DNA of 64,000 bases from UBA7672 sp044224605. Lineage in GTDB: Bacteria; Pseudomonadota; Alphaproteobacteria; Caulobacterales; Hyphomonadaceae. The position numbers and the translations under genes were made by a program. The stretch is taken from NCBI GenBank assembly GCA_044224605.1, contig JBGAKC010000025.1, positions 1 to 64,000 of the forward strand, in the 5' to 3' direction. The notes beneath the pieces are model-generated. The model did not search any database. It had not been told where the DNA came from and worked only from the letters and a program-made list of their open reading frames with translations. The stretch's first letter is position 1; each line of letters starts with the position of its first letter. Positions 55,468 through 63,679 of the stretch are shown in pieces.

Positions 55468-56607
55468 ATGACAAACCTCACCCAACGCGTCGACGCCGCC
55501 CTCAATTCAGCCCTCAGCGAGAAACGCCTCGTCGGCGCCGTCATCGCTGTCATGCAGGACGGACAGCTCGCCCACTTCAAGGCCTATGGCCTCGCCGACC
55601 GCGAAGCCGGCCGCGCCATGACGGAAGACGCCATCTTCCGCCTCGCCTCAATCTCGAAGCCGATCGTCACCGCCGCAGCGATGCGCATGATCGAGCTCGG
55701 GAAGTTCAAGCTCGATACGCCCGTCACCGACTTCCTGCCAGATTTCAGGCCGAAGGCGCCGGACGGCTCAACGCCCCAGATTACCATCCGCCACCTGCTC
55801 ACGCATACGGCGGGCCTGTCCTACGACTTCCTCCAACCTGAGAACGGCCCCTACAACACCATCCCCGTTTCCGCCGGCATCGATGGCGACTTCACGATGG
55901 AAGACAACCTCAACCGCATGGTTCAGGCCGGCCTCACCTTCCCGCCCGGCGCCATGTGGCTCTACTCCGTCGCCATCGACGTGCTCGGCGCGATCCTCGC
56001 AAAGGTGGAAGGCACGGATGTCGAAGGCGCGGTGAAGAAGTACGTCACCGGCCCCATGCAGATGACCGACACATCCTTCTTCGTCACCGACGAGAAGCGC
56101 CTCGTCCAGCCTTATTCGAACGCGACCCCAGAACCCGTGCGGATCGGCGACAATTTCAAGCAGCCCTTTGTGCCAGGCTGCGCCCCGATCAATCTCGGCG
56201 TCTCGCGCGCCTTCAACCGCCATGCCTTCCAGGGCGGCGGGGGATGCATGAACGGCAAGGCGATGGATATCGTCCGCATGCTCGATGCGATCCGCGCCGG
56301 CGGCGAGCCGATCCTGTCGAGTGAAACGACGCGAGCGATGATGTCGAACCAGATCGGCCCGCTGCGCATCCTGTTCGACCCCACGGGCAACACGGCCTTC
56401 GGCTTCGGCGGCTCGATCCTGCTCGACCCCGCCGCTTCAGGCTCGCTGCTGTCGCCGGGCTCATGGCAATGGGGTGGTGTCTGGGGCCATTCATGGCACG
56501 TCGATCCGGCGCGCAAGACCACGATCGTCAACCTCACCAACACGACGCTCGAAGGCATGGTCGGACAGGTTGTACGCGACATCCAGCAGGCGGTGGTCGG
56601 CGGTTAG
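55468..56607 (+). CDS. class C beta-lactamase-related serine hydrolase (EstB-like)
   Basis: 379 residues. FRLASISKPIVTAAAMRMIE carries the S-x-x-K nucleophile and lysine, WLYSVAIDVLGAILAKVEG carries the Tyr of Y-x-N/S, and GGSILLDPAASG followed by WGGVWGHSWHVDPARK is the C-terminal W-G-G region. There is no signal peptide, so it is probably a cytoplasmic esterase and not an antibiotic-degrading beta-lactamase. It starts 17 bases after the SDR stop and overlaps the convergent cmk by 4 bases. Confidence 0.9.
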   Translation: MTNLTQRVDAALNSALSEKRLVGAVIAVMQDGQLAHFKAYGLADREAGRAMTEDAIFRLASISKPIVTAAAMRMIELGKFKLDTPVTDFLPDFRPKAPDGSTPQITIRHLLTHTAGLSYDFLQPENGPYNTIPVSAGIDGDFTMEDNLNRMVQAGLTFPPGAMWLYSVAIDVLGAILAKVEGTDVEGAVKKYVTGPMQMTDTSFFVTDEKRLVQPYSNATPEPVRIGDNFKQPFVPGCAPINLGVSRAFNRHAFQGGGGCMNGKAMDIVRMLDAIRAGGEPILSSETTRAMMSNQIGPLRILFDPTGNTAFGFGGSILLDPAASGSLLSPGSWQWGGVWGHSWHVDPARKTTIVNLTNTTLEGMVGQVVRDIQQAVVGG

Positions 56608-57278
56608 GCCTTCGGTTTCTTCGTTGCAGCCTTCTTCGCCGGCGCCTTCTTCGGCTTGCCGCGATGGGCCTCCACAATCTCGATTGCCTTGGCGACGGTC
56701 TGGTCCTGGTTGATTGCGGTGGTGTCGATCCAGATCGCATCGTCCGCCGGCTTCATCGGCGCGTCCTTGCGCTCGGCGTCGCGGGCGTCGCGCTCCTTGA
56801 GCTGGGCCAGCACGCCCTGTTCGCTCACATCCTCGCCCATGCCCGAGAGTTCGAGGAAACGGCGCCGGGCGCGTTCATCCACCGCCGCATCGACCCACAG
56901 CTTCACGTCGGCGTCGGGCGCGATCACCGTGCCGATGTCGCGGCCGTCGAGCACGGCCCCGCCCTTCTGCTGCGCAAAATTGCGCTGCAGCTCGAACAGC
57001 GCGCGCCGCACGGCGCCCAGAGACGCCACCACCGACGCAGCCGCGCCTACCCCGGCGCCGCGCAATTCGCGCTCGTCGAACTCGGCAAGGTCGATGTGTT
57101 GGGCCAAAAGCGCGCATTCGCGCTCGTCCTTGAAGTCGATGCCCTTGTTGATCGCCGACTTCGCCACCGCGCGGTAGAGCAGGCCGGTGTCGAGATGCGG
57201 CAGGCCGTAGTGCGCCGCCAGCCGCTTGGCCAGCGTGCCCTTGCCTGAAGACGTCGTGCCGTCGATCGCGATGATCAT
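56604..57278 (-). CDS. cmk: cytidylate kinase
   Basis: 224 residues. IAIDGTTSSGKGTLAKRLA is the P-loop. FDERELRGAGVGAAASVVAS, VLDGRDIGTVIAPDADVKLW and DAPMKPADDAIWIDTT are the CMP-binding and lid regions. The C-terminus is a Lys/Ala/Pro tail (KPKKAPAKKAATKKPKA), longer than in most relatives. It phosphorylates CMP/dCMP. Its start overlaps the aroA stop by 4 bases, so they are translationally coupled. Confidence 0.96.
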   Translation of the reverse strand: MIIAIDGTTSSGKGTLAKRLAAHYGLPHLDTGLLYRAVAKSAINKGIDFKDERECALLAQHIDLAEFDERELRGAGVGAAASVVASLGAVRRALFELQRNFAQQKGGAVLDGRDIGTVIAPDADVKLWVDAAVDERARRRFLELSGMGEDVSEQGVLAQLKERDARDAERKDAPMKPADDAIWIDTTAINQDQTVAKAIEIVEAHRGKPKKAPAKKAATKKPKA

Positions 57279-58600
57279 GATTTCACGACGTCCGCACCGA
57301 GCGTTGCCATGTGGTCGAAGAATTCCGGATAGGATGTCGCGATCATCGCGATGTCGTCGACGCTGACCGCGTTCTTCGCGGCCGATCCCATCACCAGGGC
57401 CGACATGGCGATGCGGTGGTCATGTCGCGTTTCAACCGCGCCGCCGCCAGCGACGCCGCGCGGTCCGCGGCCGGTGACGATGAAGCCATCCGGCAGTTCT
57501 TCCACCGCAACGCCGTTGACGGCCAGCATGGCGCAGATCGCCTTGATGCGGTCGCTTTCCTTCACGCGCAGTTCGGCGGCGCCGGTCACTTTTGTCTGGC
57601 CTTCGGCGAACGAGGCCAGCACGGCGAAAATCGGCAGCTCGTCGATCATCGAGGGCACCAGCGCAGGATCGAGCGATATGCCCCTGAGCTGCGAAGCCTT
57701 CGCGATGACGCGCACCGTATCCTCGCCCGTCGCCTGCCCGTCTTCCTCCGCCCGCACATCGGCGCCCATCGCCTTGGCTGCATCGAGAAAGCCAGTCCGT
57801 GTCCGGTTGTCGAGCATGCCGGTCACGCGCGCATCGCCTTCACCGGCAATCAGCGCCATGGCGATCGCGAACGCGGCCGATGAGGGATCGCCCGCAACCG
57901 AGGCGCCCCTGATCGCTTTGAGCTTCTGCCAGCCTTTGACTGACACAAGCGGCCCGCCCTGCGCGCGCTGCTCAACGCCCACGTCCACGCCGAAGGCGCG
58001 CAACATCCGCTCGGTGTGGTCGCGGGTCGCTTCCTTCTCTTCGATGACCGTCACCCCATCGGCGCGAAGAGCCGCAAGCATGATCGCTGACTTTACCTGC
58101 GCCGAGGCTTCAGGAGGCGCATAGCGGATCGCTTTCAACTTGCCGCCGCGGATCACCGCAGGGAGTTTCCCGCCCGGTGCGGTCTCCGCGGAAACGCCCA
58201 TCTCGCGCAGCGGCTTCAGCACGCGCTCCATCGGGCGCGAGGACAAGGATGCATCGCCTATGAAACGCGCCGTCACCTCGTGTCCGCCGACGAGGCCCAT
58301 CATGAGCCGCGCTCCGGTTCCTGAATTCCCAAAATCGAGATCGCCTGACGGCGTCGAAAAACCCTTCGCCCCGACGCCTGCGATGGTCCAGGCGCCCTGG
58401 CCCGTGCGCTCGACGCCTGCGCCAAGCGCCTTCACGGCCCTTGCCGTGTTGAGAACGTCTTCGCCCTCCAGAAGGCCGGTGACCGTCGATTCGCCCGCCG
58501 CCACGGCAGCCATCATGACGGCCCGGTGCGAGCAGGATTTGTCGCCGGGCGCACGAACCGAACCTGCGATCCGGGCGACGGGTCTTGAATACGCGCGCAT
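57275..58600 (-). CDS. aroA: 3-phosphoshikimate 1-carboxyvinyltransferase (EPSP synthase), class II-like
   Basis: 441 residues. LDFGNSGTGARLMMGLVGG, FIGDASLSSRPMERVLKPL, ASAQVKSAIMLAAL, GDPSSAAFAIAMAL, ELRVKESDRIKAI and HDHRIAMSALVMGSA follow the class II (Agrobacterium CP4-like) pattern. CP4 owes glyphosate tolerance partly to an Ala in the FGNAATG loop. Here the same position is Gly (FGNSGTG), so tolerance should not be assumed. It makes EPSP in the shikimate pathway and is coupled to cmk. Confidence 0.95.
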   Translation of the reverse strand: MRAYSRPVARIAGSVRAPGDKSCSHRAVMMAAVAAGESTVTGLLEGEDVLNTARAVKALGAGVERTGQGAWTIAGVGAKGFSTPSGDLDFGNSGTGARLMMGLVGGHEVTARFIGDASLSSRPMERVLKPLREMGVSAETAPGGKLPAVIRGGKLKAIRYAPPEASAQVKSAIMLAALRADGVTVIEEKEATRDHTERMLRAFGVDVGVEQRAQGGPLVSVKGWQKLKAIRGASVAGDPSSAAFAIAMALIAGEGDARVTGMLDNRTRTGFLDAAKAMGADVRAEEDGQATGEDTVRVIAKASQLRGISLDPALVPSMIDELPIFAVLASFAEGQTKVTGAAELRVKESDRIKAICAMLAVNGVAVEELPDGFIVTGRGPRGVAGGGAVETRHDHRIAMSALVMGSAAKNAVSVDDIAMIATSYPEFFDHMATLGADVVKS

Positions 58601-58718
58601 GGGCTTTTCGGCCTTGTAGACGGGGCCGCCGGCGCCTTGTGGTCCGGCGAAACATGAGCCGCTTTACAGCCTCGCGCAGACATGGCAAGCGCCGACCCAA
58701 GCATGGGGAATTAAGACC

Positions 58719-59264
58719 TTGGCGACAACTGACCTCGGCGAGAAACACATCTGCCCGGAATGCGGGTCCAGGTTCTACGATCTGGGCAAGCACCCGCCCG
58801 TCTGTCCAAAATGCAAGACCGTCCTTACCGGAACGGCTGAGCCGGCGAAGGCCAAGAAGGCCGCGCCCGCGAAGAAGGCTGCTCCGGCCAAAAAGGCCGC
58901 GGCTCGCGATGAAGACGAGGATGATGAGGACGAAGACGAAGACGAGGATGACGACGAGGACGATTTCGACGACGACGACGAGGACGATGACGACGAGGAT
59001 GACGAGGACGACGACGATATCGACCTCGAAGACGACGATGATGTCCTCGAGACGGAGGACGAGGAAGATGATCCCGCCGTTGGCGGCAAGCCCGCCAAGG
59101 TTGGCAAGGCCAGCAAGTATTCCGGCGGCGAGGATGACGACGACGACGATGATCTCGACGACGACGAGGATGATGACGATGATGACGACGATCTGACCGT
59201 CATCGACGAAGACGACGAGTTCGAGGACGACGACGTCGAACTGAAGGACGACGAAGAGGAATAG
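58719..59264 (+). CDS. FYDLN acid-domain protein (TIGR02300 family)
   Basis: 181 residues from a TTG at 58719, with GGGGAATTAAG upstream. KHICPECGSRFYDLGKHPPV followed by CPKCKTV is the zinc-ribbon-like FYDL(N) signature. The rest is a basic AAPAKKAAPAKK stretch and a very long Asp/Glu tail, broken by a Gly/Lys island near 59095-59130. Such proteins occur only in alphaproteobacteria, next to aroA, and have no known function. The coding DNA of the tail (repeated GAC/GAT/GAG) looks like a microsatellite but is a real reading frame. Confidence 0.9.
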   Translation: MATTDLGEKHICPECGSRFYDLGKHPPVCPKCKTVLTGTAEPAKAKKAAPAKKAAPAKKAAARDEDEDDEDEDEDEDDDEDDFDDDDEDDDDEDDEDDDDIDLEDDDDVLETEDEEDDPAVGGKPAKVGKASKYSGGEDDDDDDDLDDDEDDDDDDDDLTVIDEDDEFEDDDVELKDDEEE

Positions 59265-59292
59265 AGCCCACGCTCTTCACTTCGCAAAGATG

Positions 59293-59324
59293 AAACGGCC
59301 CGCGAGATGATCGCGGGCCGTTTT
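59293..59324 (+). terminator. Rho-independent terminator after the FYDLN gene
   Basis: The 13-base arms AAACGGCCCGCGA and TCGCGGGCCGTTT enclose GATGA and are followed by TCATTT. It lies 29 bases past the stop. Confidence 0.88.
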
Positions 59325-59507
59325 CATTTGGCCGCGTGCTTTGAAACGCCCCGGACTGAAGAGTTGGATTTCCAAGGGAAGATGGTGGACAATCAGGCTC
59401 CATTTTCGAACCTCAAGGTTCGCCTCTAGCGCCTGATGTTTTGGACATTTTGCAGGAGTGGAACCAGCATCTCAAGCGGGTTGCCCCGGTTTTGGGGATC
59501 CATCCTC

Positions 59508-59875
59508 ATGAGCGCCGCCACCTCAACTCCCTTCTCGATTCGGCTTTCCTCTGAGGAACGCGCCCGGCTATGGCCGAGGCGGGCGGGCTCCCTCTCGGAA
59601 CCTATCTCCGTTCCAGGCTGCTGGCGGAGGGTTCCGCACCTCGCCGCAAGGCGGGGCAAACGATTGCCAGCCGTCAGGCACTGGCTCAGGCATAGGGACT
59701 GCTCGGTCAGTCCCGATACTCCAGCAACCTGAACCAGCTCGCCCACCTAGCGAATCTGGGCGTCCTACCGCTCACCCCTGAGGTTGTGGAGGAGCTGGCC
59801 TCCTTCCTCAAACTAATAGCCGAAATCCGCCGCCTGCTCGTCCAAGCCCTCGGGCAGAAGGCGGACCGCGCATGA
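59508..59875 (+). pseudogene. MobC-like mobilization protein gene, frameshifted and with a nonsense codon
   Basis: Starting at ATG 59508 the reading is STPFSIRLSSEERARL. At about 59571 it moves to another frame (AEAGGLPLGTYLRSRLLAEG, then ASRQALAQA), meets TAG at 59693, and continues in that frame as GLLGQSRYSSNLNQLAHLAN and PEVVEELASFLKLIAEIRRL to TGA 59873. The joined sequence is the classic MobC/relaxosome pattern (xSxEERARL, a G-x-S-L-x-x-Y, then LGxxxNNLNQLA and LxxEIRxLL). Its stop overlaps the relaxase ATG as in functional mob operons. Confidence 0.8.
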
Positions 59876-60356
59876 TTATCAAGGCATCCGTCTGCAGCTG
59901 GGGCGCGGGCCTCGCGAGACACCTGTTGAAAGAGGAGAACGATCACGTTCTCCTCCACGAGCCACGTGGCTTCATCAGCGCCGATCTTGATGGTGCGTTT
60001 CGCGAAGCCAAGGCGTTGAGCCTTTGCACCGCGCGGAGAGGGCAAAGTTCTCTGGCGTCCAGTCCAGCGATTTGACGCGCGCCGCAAGGGAGCGGCAGGC
60101 GCGTATGCCCAAGGGCCTGCGCGGTCTGTGGTCGCGGATCACGGGCGAGCGTGCGCGCATCAAGGCTGCCAACGAAATGGAAGCGAAGGCGCAAGCTGCG
60201 CGCCATGAGAAAGAGCGCGCCGAACTCTTTGCCCGCCAGCTCCACGAGCGCCGCGTCCTGCAAGCAAAGATCAAGGAACTGCGGCGAGCGCAGGCGGAAG
60301 GGCATGCCCTCAGCCGCGCGCATAAAGGCGCGCTGGCGCTCTCTGATGCGCGCTAG
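59872..60356 (+). pseudogene. relaxase gene with a large internal deletion
   Basis: The N-terminus IIKASVCSWGAGLARHLLKE, then HVLLHEPRGFISADLDGAF is the start of a MobA/VirD2-type relaxase. At about 60025 the family sequence is lost. A different frame then gives PKGLRGLWSRITGERARIKA and RAELFARQLHERRVLQAKIK, the basic coiled C-terminal tail of the same family. Several hundred codons between them, including the three-histidine metal site, are missing and the frame differs. The gene cannot be functional. Confidence 0.75.
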
Positions 60357-60532
60357 CTGTGCGGGGGCTCCCGCCTCCCAGCGCGCGATATCCCGTCGCT
60401 TGGATTCGCTGGCGAGCTCAAAAAGCTTCGTGAGGAGGTCGAATAAAGACATGGCGGGATGTTAGAGCTAGCACCTTGTTTAGTAGACGAAAAATGCCCG
60501 CCGCCCGGAGCGCCGCCAAACCTGCTAACCCC

Positions 60533-60572
60533 TTGAATCACCCATCCAAATTGATGTATAATACGACATCAA
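60533..60572 (+). promoter_or_regulatory. hipBA promoter with an overlapping palindromic operator
   Basis: TTGAAT (60533-60538) and a consensus TATAAT (60557-60562) are 18 bases apart. The TATAAT sits inside TTGATGT-N8-ACATCAA (60551-60572), a perfect 7-bp inverted repeat. HipB-type antitoxins bind such palindromes, so this is probably an autoregulated promoter. Related TGCAT-like and GATATC-like motifs recur down to the start codon. Confidence 0.7.
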
Positions 60573-60676
60573 AATGTCCTTCTGATATCGAATAAGGCAT
60601 CACTTATTGGCACCAAACTCCCTAATCGATATCTTATTCTGCATAACGACGCATCTTTGATGCATAAAGGTACATC

Positions 60677-61270
60677 ATGGCGTATGCCACGGACCATATC
60701 ACCGCCGCCCTCAAAGCGGCCCGCGAGAAGAAGGCGATCAGCCAGAGGGAGCTGAGCGCCAAGGCGGGCGTGCCCCAAGCGCAGATCTCGCGGCTGGAAA
60801 GCGGCGCTGTCGATATCCGTCTATCGAGCCTTGTGGCGCTGGCAAGAGCGCTCGATCTGGAAGTCGAGCTTGTCCCCCGCAAGGCTGTCTCTGCGGTGGA
60901 GACGATCGTGCGCGCCACGACGAGCGCGGAGCGCCCCATGAGAATCTCGTACAACACGGAGCAAGTGAGCAAGCTCGTGCGCGCGCTGCAAAATCTGGAC
61001 ACGGTGCGCGTTCCGCCGACCGTGCTGGAGCGCACGCTAAGTCATGCGAGAATGTTGGAACGCTTCCAACCGACAGCCCAGCAGCTGGCGATGATCGAGA
61101 GCTTCACCAAGGAGCTGAAGCGCTCGAAGGCGCTCGACATCGATCCTGGTCTCTTTGCGCAATACGCCAAAGCAATCGAGCATATCCGCAATCAAGTCGT
61201 GCATGCACCGCCGCCGGCACTGCCTCCCAAACCGGCCTACGCGCTAGACGAGGAGGAAGACGATGCCTGA
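60677..61270 (+). CDS. hipB: HipB-like XRE-family antitoxin/repressor
   Basis: 197 residues. ISQRELSAKAGVPQAQISRL (about 21-40) is the helix-turn-helix, followed by ALARALDLEVELVPRKAV, the usual HipB strand. It then has an extra C-terminal region of about 120 residues with an acidic end (ALDEEEDDA). Most HipB proteins are about 90 residues, so this is a long form that may cover or dock HipA. It overlaps hipA by 8 bases. The promoter has an operator in the -10 region. Confidence 0.9.
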   Translation: MAYATDHITAALKAAREKKAISQRELSAKAGVPQAQISRLESGAVDIRLSSLVALARALDLEVELVPRKAVSAVETIVRATTSAERPMRISYNTEQVSKLVRALQNLDTVRVPPTVLERTLSHARMLERFQPTAQQLAMIESFTKELKRSKALDIDPGLFAQYAKAIEHIRNQVVHAPPPALPPKPAYALDEEEDDA

Positions 61271-62498
61271 CATCTCAACCCTCAACGTGCTGCTCTACGG
61301 CGAGCACATCGGAACGATCACATACGTCGGCGGTGAGCGCACACTCTTTGCCTTCACGGAGTCCTACATCAAGGACGCGCAGCGCCCGCTGCTGAGTCTT
61401 GGCTTCAAGGACTCATTCGGCGAGCTCATCACAGAATTTGCGCCCACCAAAGTGAAGCTGCTGCCGTGGTTTTCCAACCTGCTCCCGGAAGGGCATTTGC
61501 GCAAATATCTGGCCGAGCGCGCCAGGGTCAATCAAACCCGCGAGTTCTTCCTTCTCTGGGTGCTGGGCAAAGACTTGCCGGGCGGGATCACGGTAGAGCC
61601 TGCGGACGGCGAAGCCTGGCCGCCGGAAGCACATGATGGACATGAGCGGCCAGCTGGTAACCCGCGCACCAACGCGCTGCGCTTCTCGCTCGCGGGCGTG
61701 CAGCTCAAATTCTCGGCCATGGAGAGCGCGCGCAAGGGCCTCACCATTCCTGCCAGAGGTGTGGGCGGTGATTGGATTGTCAAACTTCCCTCGCGCGAAT
61801 TCGAGGGTGTGCCCGAGAACGAGTTCTCCATGATGACGCTGGCCAGAAAGCTCGGCATGGACGTGCCCGCGATCCAGCTCATCGATATGAAGGCCATTGA
61901 AAACCTACCCGAAGGCGCGAATGTGAAAGGCACGCAGGCCTTTGCGATCCAGCGATTTGATCGCCTGCAGAGTGGGCCTGTCCATATTGAGGACTTCGCG
62001 CAGATCTTTGGCCTCTACCCTGATGATAAGTATAAGTTTGCCACGATGCGGCGCGTAGCGCAGGTCATCGGGGTGGAAGGCCAAGAGGCTGACATCGTGG
62101 AATTCGTGCGCCGCCTTGTCTTTAGTGCGCTGATCGGCAATGCGGATATGCATCTGAAGAACTGGTCGATGATCTATCCGGACAAGCGCCGCGCGGCGCT
62201 AGCGCCGGCGTATGACCTTGTCTCGACAACGCCATACATCAAGGATGAGTCAGCGGCGCTCAAAGTCAGCCGCACGGCGCGCTATGATGAATTCACGAAG
62301 GATGAGCTCTCGCACATGGCGGCCAAAGCGCGCCTACCGGAAAAGCTTGTCCTCGATACCGCCGCGCAGACGGTCGCGCTATTTCATGAGCACTGGAAGA
62401 AAGAGATGAAGAACTTGCCGCTTACCAAAGAGGTGATCGCGGCGATCGAGCATCAGCTCAAGATCGTACCACTCGCGAAGGACACCACCAAAAACTAA
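61263..62498 (+). CDS. hipA: HipA-family serine/threonine kinase toxin
   Basis: 411 residues, near the usual 440. LLPWFSNLLPEGHLRKYLAE is the N-terminal HipA-N domain. RFSLAGVQLKFSAM is the ATP-loop motif, WIVKLPS carries the lysine, FAIQRFDRL and HIEDFAQIFG follow, GNADMHLKNWSMIY (Asp295, Asn300) is the catalytic loop and PAYDLVSTTPY the metal motif. All key residues are intact, so it is probably an active kinase. HipA kinases phosphorylate aminoacyl-tRNA synthetases and halt translation. The gene sits in an otherwise decayed island, and an unknown gene follows by 13 bases. Confidence 0.93.
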   Translation: MPDISTLNVLLYGEHIGTITYVGGERTLFAFTESYIKDAQRPLLSLGFKDSFGELITEFAPTKVKLLPWFSNLLPEGHLRKYLAERARVNQTREFFLLWVLGKDLPGGITVEPADGEAWPPEAHDGHERPAGNPRTNALRFSLAGVQLKFSAMESARKGLTIPARGVGGDWIVKLPSREFEGVPENEFSMMTLARKLGMDVPAIQLIDMKAIENLPEGANVKGTQAFAIQRFDRLQSGPVHIEDFAQIFGLYPDDKYKFATMRRVAQVIGVEGQEADIVEFVRRLVFSALIGNADMHLKNWSMIYPDKRRAALAPAYDLVSTTPYIKDESAALKVSRTARYDEFTKDELSHMAAKARLPEKLVLDTAAQTVALFHEHWKKEMKNLPLTKEVIAAIEHQLKIVPLAKDTTKN

Positions 62499-62511
62499 GC
62501 CGCTTCGGGGG

Positions 62512-63439
62512 ATGCGTGATTTTTGGAACAACGACATACTCGAAGACACATCCGGCCTCGACATCATTTGTGTGAGCGCGCTTGATCAGGGCATCGAGGC
62601 CAATCTGGTGAACGGCGTCACGACGGTGTCTGCGCGCGGGCGCTACTTCTCGATTCTGCCTTGGGCGATCGGCCCGTACTACAAGATGGCCGCTGGCCAA
62701 TGCACGGCTAGTGGCCTCTATGGCTTTCTCACGCGCATGGAGTTTTTGATCAACGCCGCATGCGATGCGGACAAGAAGCGCGCAGGCGGCGCGATCCTGG
62801 GCAGCAATGTCTATATCGAGGCCATGCGCAAGATCCGCAGCGGAGAGCGCGTGCCGCTTCCGCAGAACGCAACCGGCAGCCGTATTCTCAACGTGTATTT
62901 GAACCCTTGCAAGACGGTGGGGCTCCTCGATGACGGGACGAGCGCTGAGGGTATCCCCTACCGCCTCACCGAGCGCGGCAAAGACCTCCATCAAGCGCGC
63001 GCCAGCTTGCTGGAGGGATCGGCGCTCAATGATCTGCTCTCTAGCGGCGCAGGCGATATTGATTCCACTATCGCAGCTAGCGCTGTAACCACCTTCTCGC
63101 TCGGCGCACTCACGCCAGACATGTAAGAGGCGAAGCTCCTGCGCGCCGCTTTCTCAACGCCATGGCAAGGTGCGCGTCAGGAGCTCGTGAACGAGCGCTA
63201 TCAGAAATTCGACCAGACGATCGCTTGGATCGAGAGCCTTGCGGAGAACAAACCTGCGAGCGCGAATGTCATGCTCGCAACGAACTTGGAGGCCTGCACG
63301 CTTGGAAACTCTGGACGTCTGGCGACGACACGCACAAGCGATTGCTGCTGCGACCCGCTTTTTCGAAGAGGGTCGAATGGGTTTTGCAAGAAGGTGTTCG
63401 AACCGCAGAATTAGCGTTGCCCTTTCGAGTTTTAGCTAA
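62512..63439 (+). pseudogene. unrecognised hipBA-linked gene, broken by an in-frame stop and a frameshift
   Basis: The first 204 codons (62512-63126) read as a real protein: GLDIICVSALDQGIEANLV, NGVTTVSARGRYFSILPWAI and NATGSRILNVYLNPCKTVGL, PYRLTERGKDLHQARASLLE. After TAA at 63124 the same frame goes on as EAKLLRAAFSTPWQGARQEL and YQKFDQTIAWIESLAEN. At about 63300 it slips by one base to LDVWRRHAQAIAAATRFFEE. The ARGRYFSxLPWAI pattern recalls DUF6361-type proteins of defence regions, but I cannot assign a family. It lies 13 bases after hipA and was probably part of the same operon. Confidence 0.65.
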
Positions 63440-63462
63440 CTTCTCATGTGGGGAAAAGGCGG

Positions 63463-63538
<76 letters not shown>

Positions 63539-63679
63539 ACTTCCGTGGACCGGGCTCCGTGTCACGCGACCCGGCCCCGATTTGGGAGCGCGTTGCTTAT
63601 ACTGCTGACCCCCGCTGATCAAGCGGAGAAAAGCGCTAAGTGTTTCAGGGGCCTGTGAGGTTGGGGCCTGTGAGCAGCC

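Noticed and set aside
55468..56607. A beta-lactamase resistance gene
   Set aside because: The motifs are of the EstB-like esterase branch and no signal peptide is present, so antibiotic hydrolysis is unlikely.
58900..59265. Short-period GAC/GAT/GAG repeats resembling a tandem repeat or CRISPR-like array
   Set aside because: They encode the acidic tail of the FYDLN protein in one open frame. There is no repeat-spacer structure.
59330..59420. A second copy of the tRNA-Ala 3' end (attL) at the left border of the mobile island
   Set aside because: GGTGGA and CGAACC occur with wrong spacing and poor identity between them, which is not enough to call an attachment site.
59943..60452. A minus-strand frame opposite the relaxase tail, starting MSLFDLLTKLFELA
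   Set aside because: Most of it is the mirror of the relaxase C-terminal coding sequence. Only about 30 residues look protein-like and there is no ribosome binding site.
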